This document shows positions 49,090 through 57,577 of a DNA stretch of 64,000 bases, piece by piece; positions within the stretch are counted from its first letter, which is position 1; every line of letters begins with the position of its first letter. This DNA comes from Streptomyces cyaneus (lineage in GTDB: Bacteria; Actinomycetota; Actinomycetes; Streptomycetales; Streptomycetaceae): contig NZ_RQJW01000007.1 in assembly GCF_004028635.1 (NCBI RefSeq), positions 62,001 through 126,000 of the forward strand, in the 5' to 3' direction. The position numbers and the translations under genes are program-made. The notes beneath the pieces are model-generated. The model was given only the letters and a program-made list of their open reading frames with translations, was not told where the DNA came from and did not search any database.

Positions 49090-50955
49090 GTGGCAGTGAC
49101 GGGGGAGAGTCGTGCGAACGGTGACGGCAGGCTGATCGCCGGCCGGTACCGCACAGTGGAGCGGCTGGGACGCGGTGGCATGGGCACCGTATGGCGGGCC
49201 GTCGACGAAACCCTCGGCCGTCAGGTCGCGGTGAAGGAGCTCCGTGACTTCACCGACGAGCACGACGGAGACAGACTGACCGGGCTACGGCTGCGCATGC
49301 AGCGCGAGGCCCGTGCGGCGGCCCGGATACATCACCCCGGAGTGGTGGCCGTGCACGACGTCACCGATCACGAGGGCCACCCCGTCATCGTCATGGAGCT
49401 GATCGAGGGTGCTTCGCTGGACGACGTGATGCGCCGCCAAGGCACCCTCGACCCCCGGCACGCGGCCGAGATCGGCGCCAAGGTCCTCGATGCCCTGGCC
49501 GCCGCCCACCGGGCCGGCGTACTCCACCGCGATGTGAAGCCCGCCAACATCCTGCTCGAAAACGGAGGGCGGGTGGTGCTGACCGACTTCGGCATCGCCG
49601 CCCTCGACGATCCCGGCGACGACGCCGACACCCAACTCACGCGCAGCGGTGAACTCGTCGGCTCCCTCGACTACCTCGCGCCCGAACGGGCCCGCGGTGA
49701 GCAGCCGGGCCCCCCTTCGGACGTCTGGTCACTGGGCGCCACCCTCTACGCCGCCGTCGAGGGCGGTACCCCCTTCCGCCGCACCTCCACCTGGTCGACC
49801 ATCACCGCGATCGTCACCGAACCGCTGCCCGAGCCACGCCGGGCCGGCCCGCTCACCCCCGTCCTGCACACCCTGCTGGCCAAGGACCCCATGTCCCGCC
49901 CGGACGCGGCCCAGGCGGCACGGCTCCTCACCGCGATCGCCACGGACCAGCCCCTGCCGCCCGCGTCCCCCGAGGCCCCCGCCCCCGTGCGGCCCGAACC
50001 ATCAGGCACAATGCGCCTCGGCCCGCCGCCCGCCGTGAACCGAGATGCCGTGCCGTTCCCGGCACAACCCGAGACGGTGAACGCCGACCAACGGTCCTCC
50101 ACCGCTCCTCGATCGCGCCGCGGCCACCGCTCACTCACGATCGCCGCGGCCGCGGTCGCGATGCTCCTCATCGGTGGCGGCGTCACCTACCTGACCATCG
50201 GCGCCGGCTCCGACGACAACGGCGGCAAGGACGCGGCCGCCGCCTCCGCGAACGAACGCGCTTCGTCCCAAGGGGCCGACGGCACCGCGTCGCAGCAGCC
50301 CGGCAGCGCGCGTGCGAGCAAGCCCGGCGACATGGACGGAAAGGAAGGGAAGGACGGGAAGGAAGGGAAGGAAGGGAAAGAGGCGGGAGGCCAAGGCGAG
50401 GCAGGAACAGACCCCGCGCAGAGCCAGGCACCTGCGGCCGATCCCTCTGCTTCCCCCGGCTCCCCCGGCTCCCCCGACGGTACGGAGGCAGCGCCGAGCG
50501 CATCGGCCTCCGGGTCGACGGGGAGCGGGACCACGTACCGGCTCATCAACACGAAGAGCGGGAAGTGTCTGTCCCTCGACAACGGCGGCAGCGCAGCGAA
50601 CGGCACCCACGCCGTCCAGTGGGCCTGCAACGGCGGTGACGAGCAGCGGTGGTACTGGGCGGGCCCCTCGTCCAACATGCTCAAGAACGTCAAGACCGGT
50701 AAGTGCCTGTCCATCGCCAACCACGGCAGCACAGCCAACGGCGCCCAGGCCGTCCAGTCCACCTGCGTCACCGAATGGGACGCTCCCGAACAGCGGTGGG
50801 CCCGCGCCACGGGCGGACAGCTCAAGAACGCCAAGAGCGCCAGGTGCCTGTCGATCGAAGGCGGCGGCAGCACGGCCAACGGCGCGCAGGCCATCCAGTC
50901 GACCTGCATCACCGAGTGGACCGCCCCGGAACAGCAGTGGAAGCTGACCAGCTGA
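49090..50955 (+). CDS. Ser/Thr protein kinase with C-terminal ricin-type lectin domain
   Basis: 621 residues from GTG 49090 (GTG 49096 possible). A Hanks-type kinase domain (about 18-275) has GRGGMGTVW, VAVKEL, HRDVKPANILL (about 145) and DFGIA, with GSLDYLAPERARG. One TM helix (about 348-370) follows. Then comes an extracellular linker with a Gly-Lys-Glu run (GKEGKDGKEGKEGKE) and Pro/Ser-rich segments. Residues ~482-621 are a ricin B/CBM13 beta-trefoil with three similar repeats (KCLSLDNGGSAANG, KCLSIANHGSTANG, RCLSIEGGGSTANG and QRW/QQW ends). The protein could sense carbohydrate or peptidoglycan outside. No substrate is evident. Confidence 0.95.
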   Translation: MAVTGESRANGDGRLIAGRYRTVERLGRGGMGTVWRAVDETLGRQVAVKELRDFTDEHDGDRLTGLRLRMQREARAAARIHHPGVVAVHDVTDHEGHPVIVMELIEGASLDDVMRRQGTLDPRHAAEIGAKVLDALAAAHRAGVLHRDVKPANILLENGGRVVLTDFGIAALDDPGDDADTQLTRSGELVGSLDYLAPERARGEQPGPPSDVWSLGATLYAAVEGGTPFRRTSTWSTITAIVTEPLPEPRRAGPLTPVLHTLLAKDPMSRPDAAQAARLLTAIATDQPLPPASPEAPAPVRPEPSGTMRLGPPPAVNRDAVPFPAQPETVNADQRSSTAPRSRRGHRSLTIAAAAVAMLLIGGGVTYLTIGAGSDDNGGKDAAAASANERASSQGADGTASQQPGSARASKPGDMDGKEGKDGKEGKEGKEAGGQGEAGTDPAQSQAPAADPSASPGSPGSPDGTEAAPSASASGSTGSGTTYRLINTKSGKCLSLDNGGSAANGTHAVQWACNGGDEQRWYWAGPSSNMLKNVKTGKCLSIANHGSTANGAQAVQSTCVTEWDAPEQRWARATGGQLKNAKSARCLSIEGGGSTANGAQAIQSTCITEWTAPEQQWKLTS

Positions 50956-50974
50956 CAGGTCGCCTGCTGTCAGC
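50951..50974. terminator. Bidirectional terminator across two convergent stops
   Basis: GCTGACAG (50951-50958) pairs perfectly with CTGTCAGC (50967-50974) over an 8-nt loop. The left arm contains the kinase stop and the right arm the MFS stop. Confidence 0.7.
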
Positions 50975-52253
50975 CGGCTTCTGCGTCGGGGGACGGCCGG
51001 GTCCGCTCGGCCGACCGCACCGCCGGACCGGCTGCCAGACCCGCCGACGCCAGCGCCACGCCCAGGCCGATCCAGCCCCAAGCTCCGGCACCGGTGCACA
51101 GGTAGCCGACGAACAGCGGTGCCAGGAAGCCCGCGAGGCCCTCACCCAGATTGAACAGGCCCTGGTAGCGGCCCTGCTGCGTCGGCTCGGCCAGCCCCAG
51201 CGCCAGGGAGAACTGGCCGCTGCCGTGCCATATCTCGCCGAAGGTGTGCACCGTCACAGCGGCGAGAACCAGGGCCGGCGCCACCGCCCACGGCAGCGCG
51301 GGAAACCGGACCACCACGCCCATCACCGTGCAACCGAGCAGGAAGAGAAGGCCTGCCCGGCGCCAGCCGGCGGCGGCGTCGCCGTGCGATCCGATCCGCC
51401 CCACCACTCGCATCTGGAAGGTGACGACCAGGAGGGTGTTGAGGACGAAGAGCACCGAGGTGGTCCACAGCGGCACCCGGCCGGAGCTCGCCACCCAGAG
51501 CGGATAGCCGATGGTGAGGATCTGCGCCTGGATCATGAGCACCGCGTTCACGAGAACCACGCGCAGGTACTCCGTGTCCCGGAACGGCGATCCCGCGGTC
51601 GGTCGCGTCGCCGACGGAGCCGTGCCGCCCGCGCCGGGCGCGGCGGGGAGCTCAGCCAGGCGCTGCTGGATCAGGGCGGCGACCAGGAAGGTGGCCGCGT
51701 TCACCCACAGGCCGCAGCGCAGCAGCCACGGGTCGCCGATCCCGACCAGGAGGCCACCGACCCCCACGCCCACGGCCACGGCCACATTCGACACCACGGT
51801 CGAACGGCCACGCAGCCGTACCCCGCCCTCCGGGCCGATCCGGGCGATCAGGGCGTAGCGGGTGGCGCGGGAGCCCTCGGTGAAGAACATCAGGGCCGAC
51901 AGCGCCAGACAGGCTCCGACCGGGCCGGAGGCGAGCGGCAGCAGCGCCGCCGCGACGCCCTGCAGGCAGTAGCTGCCGATCAGCGGGCGCCGTGGGCCGA
52001 TCGCATCGACGACCCGTCCGGTGAGGTAGCCGCCGGGCAGGGCTGTCCCCGCGGCGACGCCGATGACGATTCCGGCGGCGGTGCCGCTCAGCCCCACGGC
52101 GCTCACCAGGAAAAGGCTCAGGATCGCGTAGTTCAGACCGGAGCCGAAGGTGTCCACGGCGGTCGCGCCGAGCAGCAGCCGCGTCTGCCGGCGCGCATCG
52201 ACCTCGGCCGGCCCAGGGGCGACGGCTGCGGCTTGGGCGTCGCCCGCGCTCAT
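50970..52253 (-). CDS. MFS transporter, probable metabolite exporter
   Basis: 427 residues, ATG 52253 overlapping the upstream stop (ATGA). Twelve hydrophobic segments are seen. The inter-helix loop GYLTGRVVDAIGPRRPLIG matches MFS motif A (G-x-x-x-D-R-x-G-R-R). As the last gene of the 50970-64000 operon, its likely job is export of the product or self-resistance. Confidence 0.9.
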   Translation of the reverse strand: MSAGDAQAAAVAPGPAEVDARRQTRLLLGATAVDTFGSGLNYAILSLFLVSAVGLSGTAAGIVIGVAAGTALPGGYLTGRVVDAIGPRRPLIGSYCLQGVAAALLPLASGPVGACLALSALMFFTEGSRATRYALIARIGPEGGVRLRGRSTVVSNVAVAVGVGVGGLLVGIGDPWLLRCGLWVNAATFLVAALIQQRLAELPAAPGAGGTAPSATRPTAGSPFRDTEYLRVVLVNAVLMIQAQILTIGYPLWVASSGRVPLWTTSVLFVLNTLLVVTFQMRVVGRIGSHGDAAAGWRRAGLLFLLGCTVMGVVVRFPALPWAVAPALVLAAVTVHTFGEIWHGSGQFSLALGLAEPTQQGRYQGLFNLGEGLAGFLAPLFVGYLCTGAGAWGWIGLGVALASAGLAAGPAVRSAERTRPSPDAEAG

Positions 52254-53290
52254 CCGAGCCCCCGCACGTGCGCAACCAGATCGGTGACCGCGCAGCCACG
52301 CAACCGCTTGGTGGCGATGGCACCGGCCCCGTAATCGATGACCTCCACCCCGCGCCCGGCGGCCAGCGAGACGGGCAGGTAGAACGTGGTCCCGAAGTAG
52401 CAGTTGCTGCTCTCGTCGGAGTAGTCGCTGCCGGCCAGGATCGGCGTCCACTGCACGCCGTCCCGGACGAAGACCGTGTAGGAGACGAGCCTGCCGCCGT
52501 GGCGGGCGGTCATCATGGTCAGCGAGTCCCTGGGGCGCAGCGCGGCGACCCGGTCCACCATGGCTTGCTCGTCCGCCACCGAGTGCAGCGCGCCGTACTT
52601 GCGCAGCAAGTTGCAGCGGAGCTCGACCAGTTGCGCGGTGTCGTCGGGGAGCGGCTCCTCCGCGAGCAGCACGCCGGCGGCCGCGATGGCCTCCCGGTCC
52701 TTTCGGAGCCGCTGACGGCGTCGGCTCGCGAAGCCGGCCAGATAGCCCTCCCAGTCGGACCAGGTGACCCGCAGCTCCCCGCGCTGGGTGACCGGCACCC
52801 GGGCGTACCCGGCCCGGGCCAGCGCGGCCGCTTGCTCGGGTATGTCGGTGCCGTACATGAAGGCGACGCTGCGGCAGCCCTGTGCGCGGGCCCACCCCTC
52901 GCAGTCTGCGAGGAAGACGTCCAGGGCCTCGGGGCGGCGGGCATCGCCACCGACGATGTCCCCGAGGTAGTAGGGGAACATCAGGAAGAGGACCGGCGAT
53001 ACCTCCTGCGCCTGCAGTCCCGCCCACGGATGCGGACCGTCGGCCGCGAAGCCCTGTCCGCTCATGGCACCCGAGGCGATGGACCACGGGCAGCGGCGGG
53101 CGGCGCTCAGCGGGGTCTCCACCACCGCGCCGGTAATGGCCAGTTGGGCGTCCACCGCCTCGAGGGTGAGCAGCTCGCCCGGGTACCAGACGGAGCCGAG
53201 GTCGATCCAACGGCGGCCGGCGAACACCGTGGCCCCTGGATAGCGCTGTTCCCAGTGGTGCGGCACGCCGGTGCTGACGGTGATGCTCAT
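52250..53290 (-). CDS. FemAB/GNAT-superfamily transferase (Acetyltransf_6 type), copy 1
   Basis: 346 residues from ATG 53290. The central segment DWEGYLAGFASRRRQRLRKDREAIAAAGV and the C-terminal VRDGVQWTPILAGSDYSDESSNCYFGTTFYLPVSLAAGRGVEVIDYGAG are typical of COG5653/COG3146-type double-GNAT proteins, related to FemAB peptidyltransferases. Some relatives use aminoacyl-tRNA or acyl-CoA donors to form amide bonds. The substrate is unknown. Both ends overlap neighbours by 4 nt. Confidence 0.75.
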   Translation of the reverse strand: MSITVSTGVPHHWEQRYPGATVFAGRRWIDLGSVWYPGELLTLEAVDAQLAITGAVVETPLSAARRCPWSIASGAMSGQGFAADGPHPWAGLQAQEVSPVLFLMFPYYLGDIVGGDARRPEALDVFLADCEGWARAQGCRSVAFMYGTDIPEQAAALARAGYARVPVTQRGELRVTWSDWEGYLAGFASRRRQRLRKDREAIAAAGVLLAEEPLPDDTAQLVELRCNLLRKYGALHSVADEQAMVDRVAALRPRDSLTMMTARHGGRLVSYTVFVRDGVQWTPILAGSDYSDESSNCYFGTTFYLPVSLAAGRGVEVIDYGAGAIATKRLRGCAVTDLVAHVRGLG

Positions 53291-54456
53291 ACGGCCTCCC
53301 GCTGGGCGGCCCGGCGCAGCCTGTCCACCGGGACCAGGTAGCCGCGGACCGCCACCGGGTCCAGTCCGGCCACGCCGGGAAGCCCCTCGCGCACGCACTG
53401 CTCCAGCCCTGCGCCGGCGGCGGCGAGTTCGAGGATCCGCTCGGCGTGCGCGGCCACCTCGTCCACCATGGCCGCGGTGCCGAGTTCCTCGTAGCCCTCC
53501 GGCATCTGTGCCGTCAGTGCGCCGTAGCGGCGGAGCACCAGCGGCAGCGGTACGGCCTCGGCCGGTGCTGTCGCTGCGGGCGCGGGACGCCGGTCCACGG
53601 TGATCAGCTCGCCCGGCCGGAGCGAGCCCGACGCCGACTGGGTCACCACGATCGTGCTGACGAACTCTTCGCCGAGGTGTGAGTAGTGGCGGTCGAACAC
53701 ACCGAGGAGGTCATCGTGCCCGGGGTTGAAGGGAACCGCGTTCCGGGCGGACTGAGCGGCCCGGAACGCCATCGGCACATCGCCGTCGATCATCAGGCAG
53801 CCGGCGTGTCCGGTCCGCTCCAGGAAGCGTCGGATCGGCTCGGCGACCAGCGGCCCCTGGGGACCGACCGCGCAGTGGACCTTCAGGCAGAACACCGCCT
53901 CCGCACGGAGCACTGCGGGAAGTTCGGCGAGGACCCGTTCGACCAGGCCGAGACCGGTGGGCCCGCCCGCCCCGTAGCCGCTGTAGGAGAGGCCGTCGGG
54001 CACCGGGACGAAGGGCAGGTTGGTGACGACCGCGTCCACCGGACACGTCTCGCGCAGGTACGCGAACAGGTCCGTGTGCACCACCTCGAAGCGGTCCGGT
54101 GCGCACTCCGCGGCGAGGGTGGCCCGGCTCGCCCCGACTGCGGCGGCGCTGTTGTCGATCGCGGTCACGTGCGTGCAGCTCCGGGCCAACCGGGCGGCCA
54201 GCAGCCCCGAGCCGGACCCGAGGTCGAGCGCGCGTCCGCGCAGCCGTAGTTGCTGGACGAATGCGGCGAACTGCAGCGAGTCCGCCCCGAGGTAGATTTC
54301 GCCGCCCGGCTCGGAGGCGTAGGCGTAGCCGTCGCCGGCCAGGTACTGCAGGTAGCCGTCGGGGTGTCGGCGGCCGGTGGGTACCGGTTCGCCCGTTGCC
54401 GGGGTCCGACCGGCCCGGGCCATGTCGATGGTGCGTTCCAGCAGGGACCTGGTCAT
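53287..54456 (-). CDS. SAM-dependent methyltransferase, HemK/PrmC-like
   Basis: 389 residues from ATG 54456. The Rossmann motif I is ALDLGSGSGLLAARLAR (about 75-91). Motif IV is TNLPFVPVP (about 145), an N-L-P-F variant of the NPPY motif found in methyltransferases that act on amide or amine nitrogens. A ~70-residue N-terminal region and a ~150-residue C-terminal region are unusual for PrmC. It may N-methylate a cluster intermediate. Overlaps neighbours by 4 nt on both sides. Confidence 0.8.
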   Translation of the reverse strand: MTRSLLERTIDMARAGRTPATGEPVPTGRRHPDGYLQYLAGDGYAYASEPGGEIYLGADSLQFAAFVQQLRLRGRALDLGSGSGLLAARLARSCTHVTAIDNSAAAVGASRATLAAECAPDRFEVVHTDLFAYLRETCPVDAVVTNLPFVPVPDGLSYSGYGAGGPTGLGLVERVLAELPAVLRAEAVFCLKVHCAVGPQGPLVAEPIRRFLERTGHAGCLMIDGDVPMAFRAAQSARNAVPFNPGHDDLLGVFDRHYSHLGEEFVSTIVVTQSASGSLRPGELITVDRRPAPAATAPAEAVPLPLVLRRYGALTAQMPEGYEELGTAAMVDEVAAHAERILELAAAGAGLEQCVREGLPGVAGLDPVAVRGYLVPVDRLRRAAQREAV

Positions 54457-55157
54457 GCCGCCCTACCGGTGGCCTGGTGCACCAGGGCGGCGAAGACCGG
54501 GTGCGCCCGTCCGGAGCCGGGCGCCTCCGGGTGCCCCTGGATCCCGAGCACGAAGGCGTGCTCGTCGGAGACCACCACCTCGGCGGTGCCGTCCTGCGCA
54601 CGGCCGAGGATCCGCAGACCCTTGCCGAGTTCGTCGACCGCTTGGTGGTGGAAGCAGGGCAGGGCGGGATCCTCGCCGAACAGTCCGGCGAAGCGGTGGT
54701 CCGGGTCGATGCGGAGCCTGCGGTCCACGAAACGCGGCTGCGCGGGCTGGTGCTGCGCCGCACGGGCGGCGGGCTGGATGTCCGGCTCCAGGGTGCCACC
54801 CAGGCAGACGTTGATCAGCTGCATGCCGCGGCAGATGCCGAGAACGGGAAGCCCGCGGTCCAGAGCGTCCAGCAGCAGCGTGCGCTCCGCCCGGTCCCGG
54901 GTCGAGCCGTCACTGCCGCCCCGGTACATCCCCGGGGCGATGTCCGGGCCGCCCACCAGCAGCAGCGCGTCGATGCCGGCGGCCGCCCGCAGCGTGTGCT
55001 GCTCGCCCGCTGCGGGCGGGAGCAGGCAGACCGCGGCGCCCGCCTGCTCCAGTGGTTCGATGATGTCCCGGGGAACGAGCGAGGCGCGCCGGTGCCAGCC
55101 GCGCCAGGACGCGTCCTCCTGATAGGTGGTGACACCGACCAGGGGCGGTCTAGTCAC
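54453..55157 (-). CDS. Class I glutamine amidotransferase/gamma-glutamyl hydrolase (C26)
   Basis: 234 residues from GTG 55157. The nucleophile Cys is in LGICRGMQLINV (about residue 108), and the His/Glu dyad is in GIQGHPEAP (about 204). The layout is that of PuuD-like gamma-glutamyl-GABA hydrolases rather than a fused amidotransferase. With a GS-like ligase in the same operon, it could remove a gamma-glutamyl carrier late in the pathway. Confidence 0.85.
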   Translation of the reverse strand: MTRPPLVGVTTYQEDASWRGWHRRASLVPRDIIEPLEQAGAAVCLLPPAAGEQHTLRAAAGIDALLLVGGPDIAPGMYRGGSDGSTRDRAERTLLLDALDRGLPVLGICRGMQLINVCLGGTLEPDIQPAARAAQHQPAQPRFVDRRLRIDPDHRFAGLFGEDPALPCFHHQAVDELGKGLRILGRAQDGTAEVVVSDEHAFVLGIQGHPEAPGSGRAHPVFAALVHQATGRAA

Positions 55158-55572
55158 GCTTCCACTCCTCGGCCGGCCGGCGCACCCAGGCCGAGGGGTG
55201 CTGGTCGAAGCCGATCTTCGGGTAGTAGCCGGCCGCGTCGGGGGCCGCGAGCAGCACCAGCTTCACGCCCGGCACCAGGCGCTCGATCTCGTCCAGGATC
55301 GCCTTGCCGACACCACTGCGCTGGTGGCTGCGGGAGACGGCTATGTCGCTGACGTAGGTGACGTAGCAGTCGTCGGTCAGGCAGCGGGCGACCCCGACGG
55401 CGCGGCCCTCCTCCCGGGCGACGACGATCAGGTCGGCCCCGCGCACCATCGCCGTGAACCGAGCGCCGTCCTCGAGCGGTCGGCGCTCGGCGAGCCCGGA
55501 CTCCCGGTACACCTGGGCCAGTTCGGCGACATCGGCGTCGGCGGGCGGCACGCTTTCGTAAGTGATGGTCAT
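55150..55572 (-). CDS. Small GNAT N-acetyltransferase
   Basis: 140 residues, a minimal GNAT. Motif A is SDIAVSRSHQRSGVGKAILDEIERL, and motif B includes VLLAAPDAAGYYPKIGFDQH. It overlaps the lyase upstream (4 nt) and the C26 hydrolase downstream (8 nt). In the fosfazinomycin pathway a small GNAT acetylates hydrazinosuccinate before the lyase acts; that is a working hypothesis here, and self-resistance acetylation is an alternative. Confidence 0.87.
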   Translation of the reverse strand: MTITYESVPPADADVAELAQVYRESGLAERRPLEDGARFTAMVRGADLIVVAREEGRAVGVARCLTDDCYVTYVSDIAVSRSHQRSGVGKAILDEIERLVPGVKLVLLAAPDAAGYYPKIGFDQHPSAWVRRPAEEWKRD

Positions 55573-56840
55573 CCCAGTTCCTTCATGACTCGTTCGTACA
55601 GCGCCCTGCGGTGCGGCAGCATCTGCTGCAGCGCGCTCTCGGTGAGGCCCTCGTCCTCGGCCAGGCCGACTGCGGCCAGTGCGACCGGGTCTGCCGCGTC
55701 GATGGCGGACTGGACCCGCCGGTACGCCTCCTCCCGGCTCGCCCCGGCGTCCACCAGCCGCAACATCGCCCGGGGGCTGCCGAGCCGCACCGCGGCCCTG
55801 CGCAGGTTGTCGCGCATGACCTCCGGCCGGACCTGCAGTCCGCGCAGGAGTCCGGCGGCGAAGGTGACCTGGTACTCCACCACGCTCAGGGCGTCAGCCA
55901 TGGCCACCCGTTCGACGCAGGAGTTGGACAGATCCCGCTCGTTCCAGAGCGCCACGGTCTCCAATGCCGCTCCGGCGTGGCCGCGGACGATCCTGGCGAG
56001 CCCGCACAGCCGCTCGCTGCCGGTCGGATTGTGCTTGTGGGGCATGATGCTCGACCCCTGGTACAGCGGTGGCCGGGGCTCCTCGACCTCCTCCACCCCG
56101 GTCTGCGAGAGCAGCCGCAGATCGACGGCGAGGTGCTCCACCACGGCGCTGACCAGTGCCAGCGCGTTGAGCAGCTGGGCGTGCCGGTCCCGGCCCACCA
56201 CCTGGGTGGCCAACGGCTCGCAGCCGAGGCCCAGTTCGTCGAGGACGGCGGCTTCGAGCTCCAGCGGGAGTTCCACATAGGTGCCGACCGCCCCGGAGAC
56301 GGTGCCGACGGCCACCCCCTCCAGTGCTCGCGCCAGCACGTCCACCGCTCGCCGCAGTTCCAGGGCCACCGTGGCCAGCCGGTGCCCGAAGGTCGTCGGC
56401 TGGGCCGCCATGCCGTGGGTGCGCCCGAGGCACGGGGTGGCCCAGTGCCGGGTGATCTGCTCGCGGAAGGCGGCGAGCAGTTCCTCGCACCCGCGCAGCA
56501 GTAGCCCGCCCGCCTCCTTGAGGATCACGCCGTTGGCGGTGTCCACCAGGTCGTAGCTGGTCAGCCCGCGGTGCACCTGCGCGGCGCTTCGGTCGGGGAT
56601 CAGCGGGGTCCATGCGGCCAGGAAGCCGAGCACCTCGTGGTCGCGGCTGAGCTCCTCCCGCCTGATCTCGGCGGGGTCGGGCGACTCCGAGGCCAGCACG
56701 TCCACCAGGACCTGGGGGTCCATCAGACCGAGGTTGACGTAGGCGCGGCAGACGGCTTCCTCGACCTCGCGCCAGACCCGGTAGCGGTGGCCGTCGCTCA
56801 GCAGTTCCGCCATGGCGGGGGTGGCGTAGCGTGCGATCAC
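55569..56840 (-). CDS. Adenylosuccinate-lyase/fumarase superfamily lyase
   Basis: 423 residues from GTG 56840 (GAGGAAG upstream). The superfamily signature GSSIMPHKHNPTGSE is at about residue 260, with other conserved regions TSYDLVDTANGV and LGRTHGMAAQPTTFGHRL. These enzymes eliminate fumarate from N-substituted aspartates. An operon setting outside purine genes argues against a housekeeping PurB. In the hydrazine pathways of fosfazinomycin and kinamycin such a lyase releases acetylhydrazine from N-acetylhydrazinosuccinate; a nitrosuccinate-lyase role is also possible. Confidence 0.88.
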   Translation of the reverse strand: MIARYATPAMAELLSDGHRYRVWREVEEAVCRAYVNLGLMDPQVLVDVLASESPDPAEIRREELSRDHEVLGFLAAWTPLIPDRSAAQVHRGLTSYDLVDTANGVILKEAGGLLLRGCEELLAAFREQITRHWATPCLGRTHGMAAQPTTFGHRLATVALELRRAVDVLARALEGVAVGTVSGAVGTYVELPLELEAAVLDELGLGCEPLATQVVGRDRHAQLLNALALVSAVVEHLAVDLRLLSQTGVEEVEEPRPPLYQGSSIMPHKHNPTGSERLCGLARIVRGHAGAALETVALWNERDLSNSCVERVAMADALSVVEYQVTFAAGLLRGLQVRPEVMRDNLRRAAVRLGSPRAMLRLVDAGASREEAYRRVQSAIDAADPVALAAVGLAEDEGLTESALQQMLPHRRALYERVMKELG

Positions 56841-57577
56841 GACGGCTTCCTCACCGTGAGCAGGCAGGTCCGGTTGTTGGAGGGGACGGGGCCGTGCGCC
56901 AGGTCGGCCTCGAGCCGGGCCAGTCCGTCCCGCCACTCCTGCTCCGGCAGGAGGTGCATCACCGAGTTGGCCTTGTCCCGGAACCGGGAGGCGTCCGCGA
57001 GCATCCCCTCCTCGCCGAAGACGCGCTGCTCGGCGGCGACGAAGCCGACTGCCCCGAATGCCTGCTGCAACCGCTCGAGCGCGTGGTGCCGACCCAGTTC
57101 CAGGGCGACGGTGCCGGGGAAGTAGGTGGTCATCGGCTGCCTGTTGCGGATGATCCACTCAGAGTCGGTGGCCGTGCAGAAGTATCCGCCGGGCTTCAGG
57201 TAGTTCCATGCCTGGGCCGCGTATCCGGAAGGGTCGTCGAGGTAGTGCACCATGTCGACGCTGAAGATCAGGTCCGCGCTGCCCGGCGCGATTCCGAGTG
57301 GTGACAGGTCGTCCGCCACGCCCTGGACGAAGGTCGCAGTGCTCCCCGCGGCCCTGGCGATCTCCAGCATCCCGGCGTAGGGGTCGAGGCCGACAGCCGT
57401 GCAGTCGACCCGCTCGGTGATGCCACGGAGGTGGTTGGCGGTGCCGCAGCCGATCTCGGCCGCCGTCCCGTGCTCCGGCACGAGGGCGGCCAGGTGTTCG
57501 ACCAGGCCGGGGTAGGCCCGGCGGTGGGTGGAGTACTCGCGGGCGATCGGGTCGTAGTTGACACTCACTGCTTTCAC
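56837..57577 (-). CDS. SAM-dependent methyltransferase (class I, methyltransf_11 type)
   Basis: 246 residues from GTG 57577, overlapping the kinase stop (GTGA); GTG 57568 is an alternative. Motif I is AAEIGCGTANHLRGI (about 40), followed by VGLDPYAGMLEIAR and DLIFSVDMVHYLDDP. No substrate can be assigned; likely a tailoring N- or O-methyltransferase of the cluster. Confidence 0.86.
   Translation of the reverse strand: MKAVSVNYDPIAREYSTHRRAYPGLVEHLAALVPEHGTAAEIGCGTANHLRGITERVDCTAVGLDPYAGMLEIARAAGSTATFVQGVADDLSPLGIAPGSADLIFSVDMVHYLDDPSGYAAQAWNYLKPGGYFCTATDSEWIIRNRQPMTTYFPGTVALELGRHHALERLQQAFGAVGFVAAEQRVFGEEGMLADASRFRDKANSVMHLLPEQEWRDGLARLEADLAHGPVPSNNRTCLLTVRKPS

Noticed and set aside
50340..50390. 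Purine-rich strand-asymmetric tract as a structural DNA element
   Set aside because: It is fully explained as codons for the Gly-Lys-Glu linker of the kinase.
52254..53210. MFS protein read as a 746-residue fusion
   Set aside because: The upstream part is a shadow of the FemAB-like gene; ATG 52253 in an ATGA overlap starts the first TM region.
55569..56840. Lyase as housekeeping purB
   Set aside because: It is embedded in a coupled non-purine operon with a GS-like ligase and amidase, so a pathway-specific lyase is more likely, although the family signature alone cannot decide.
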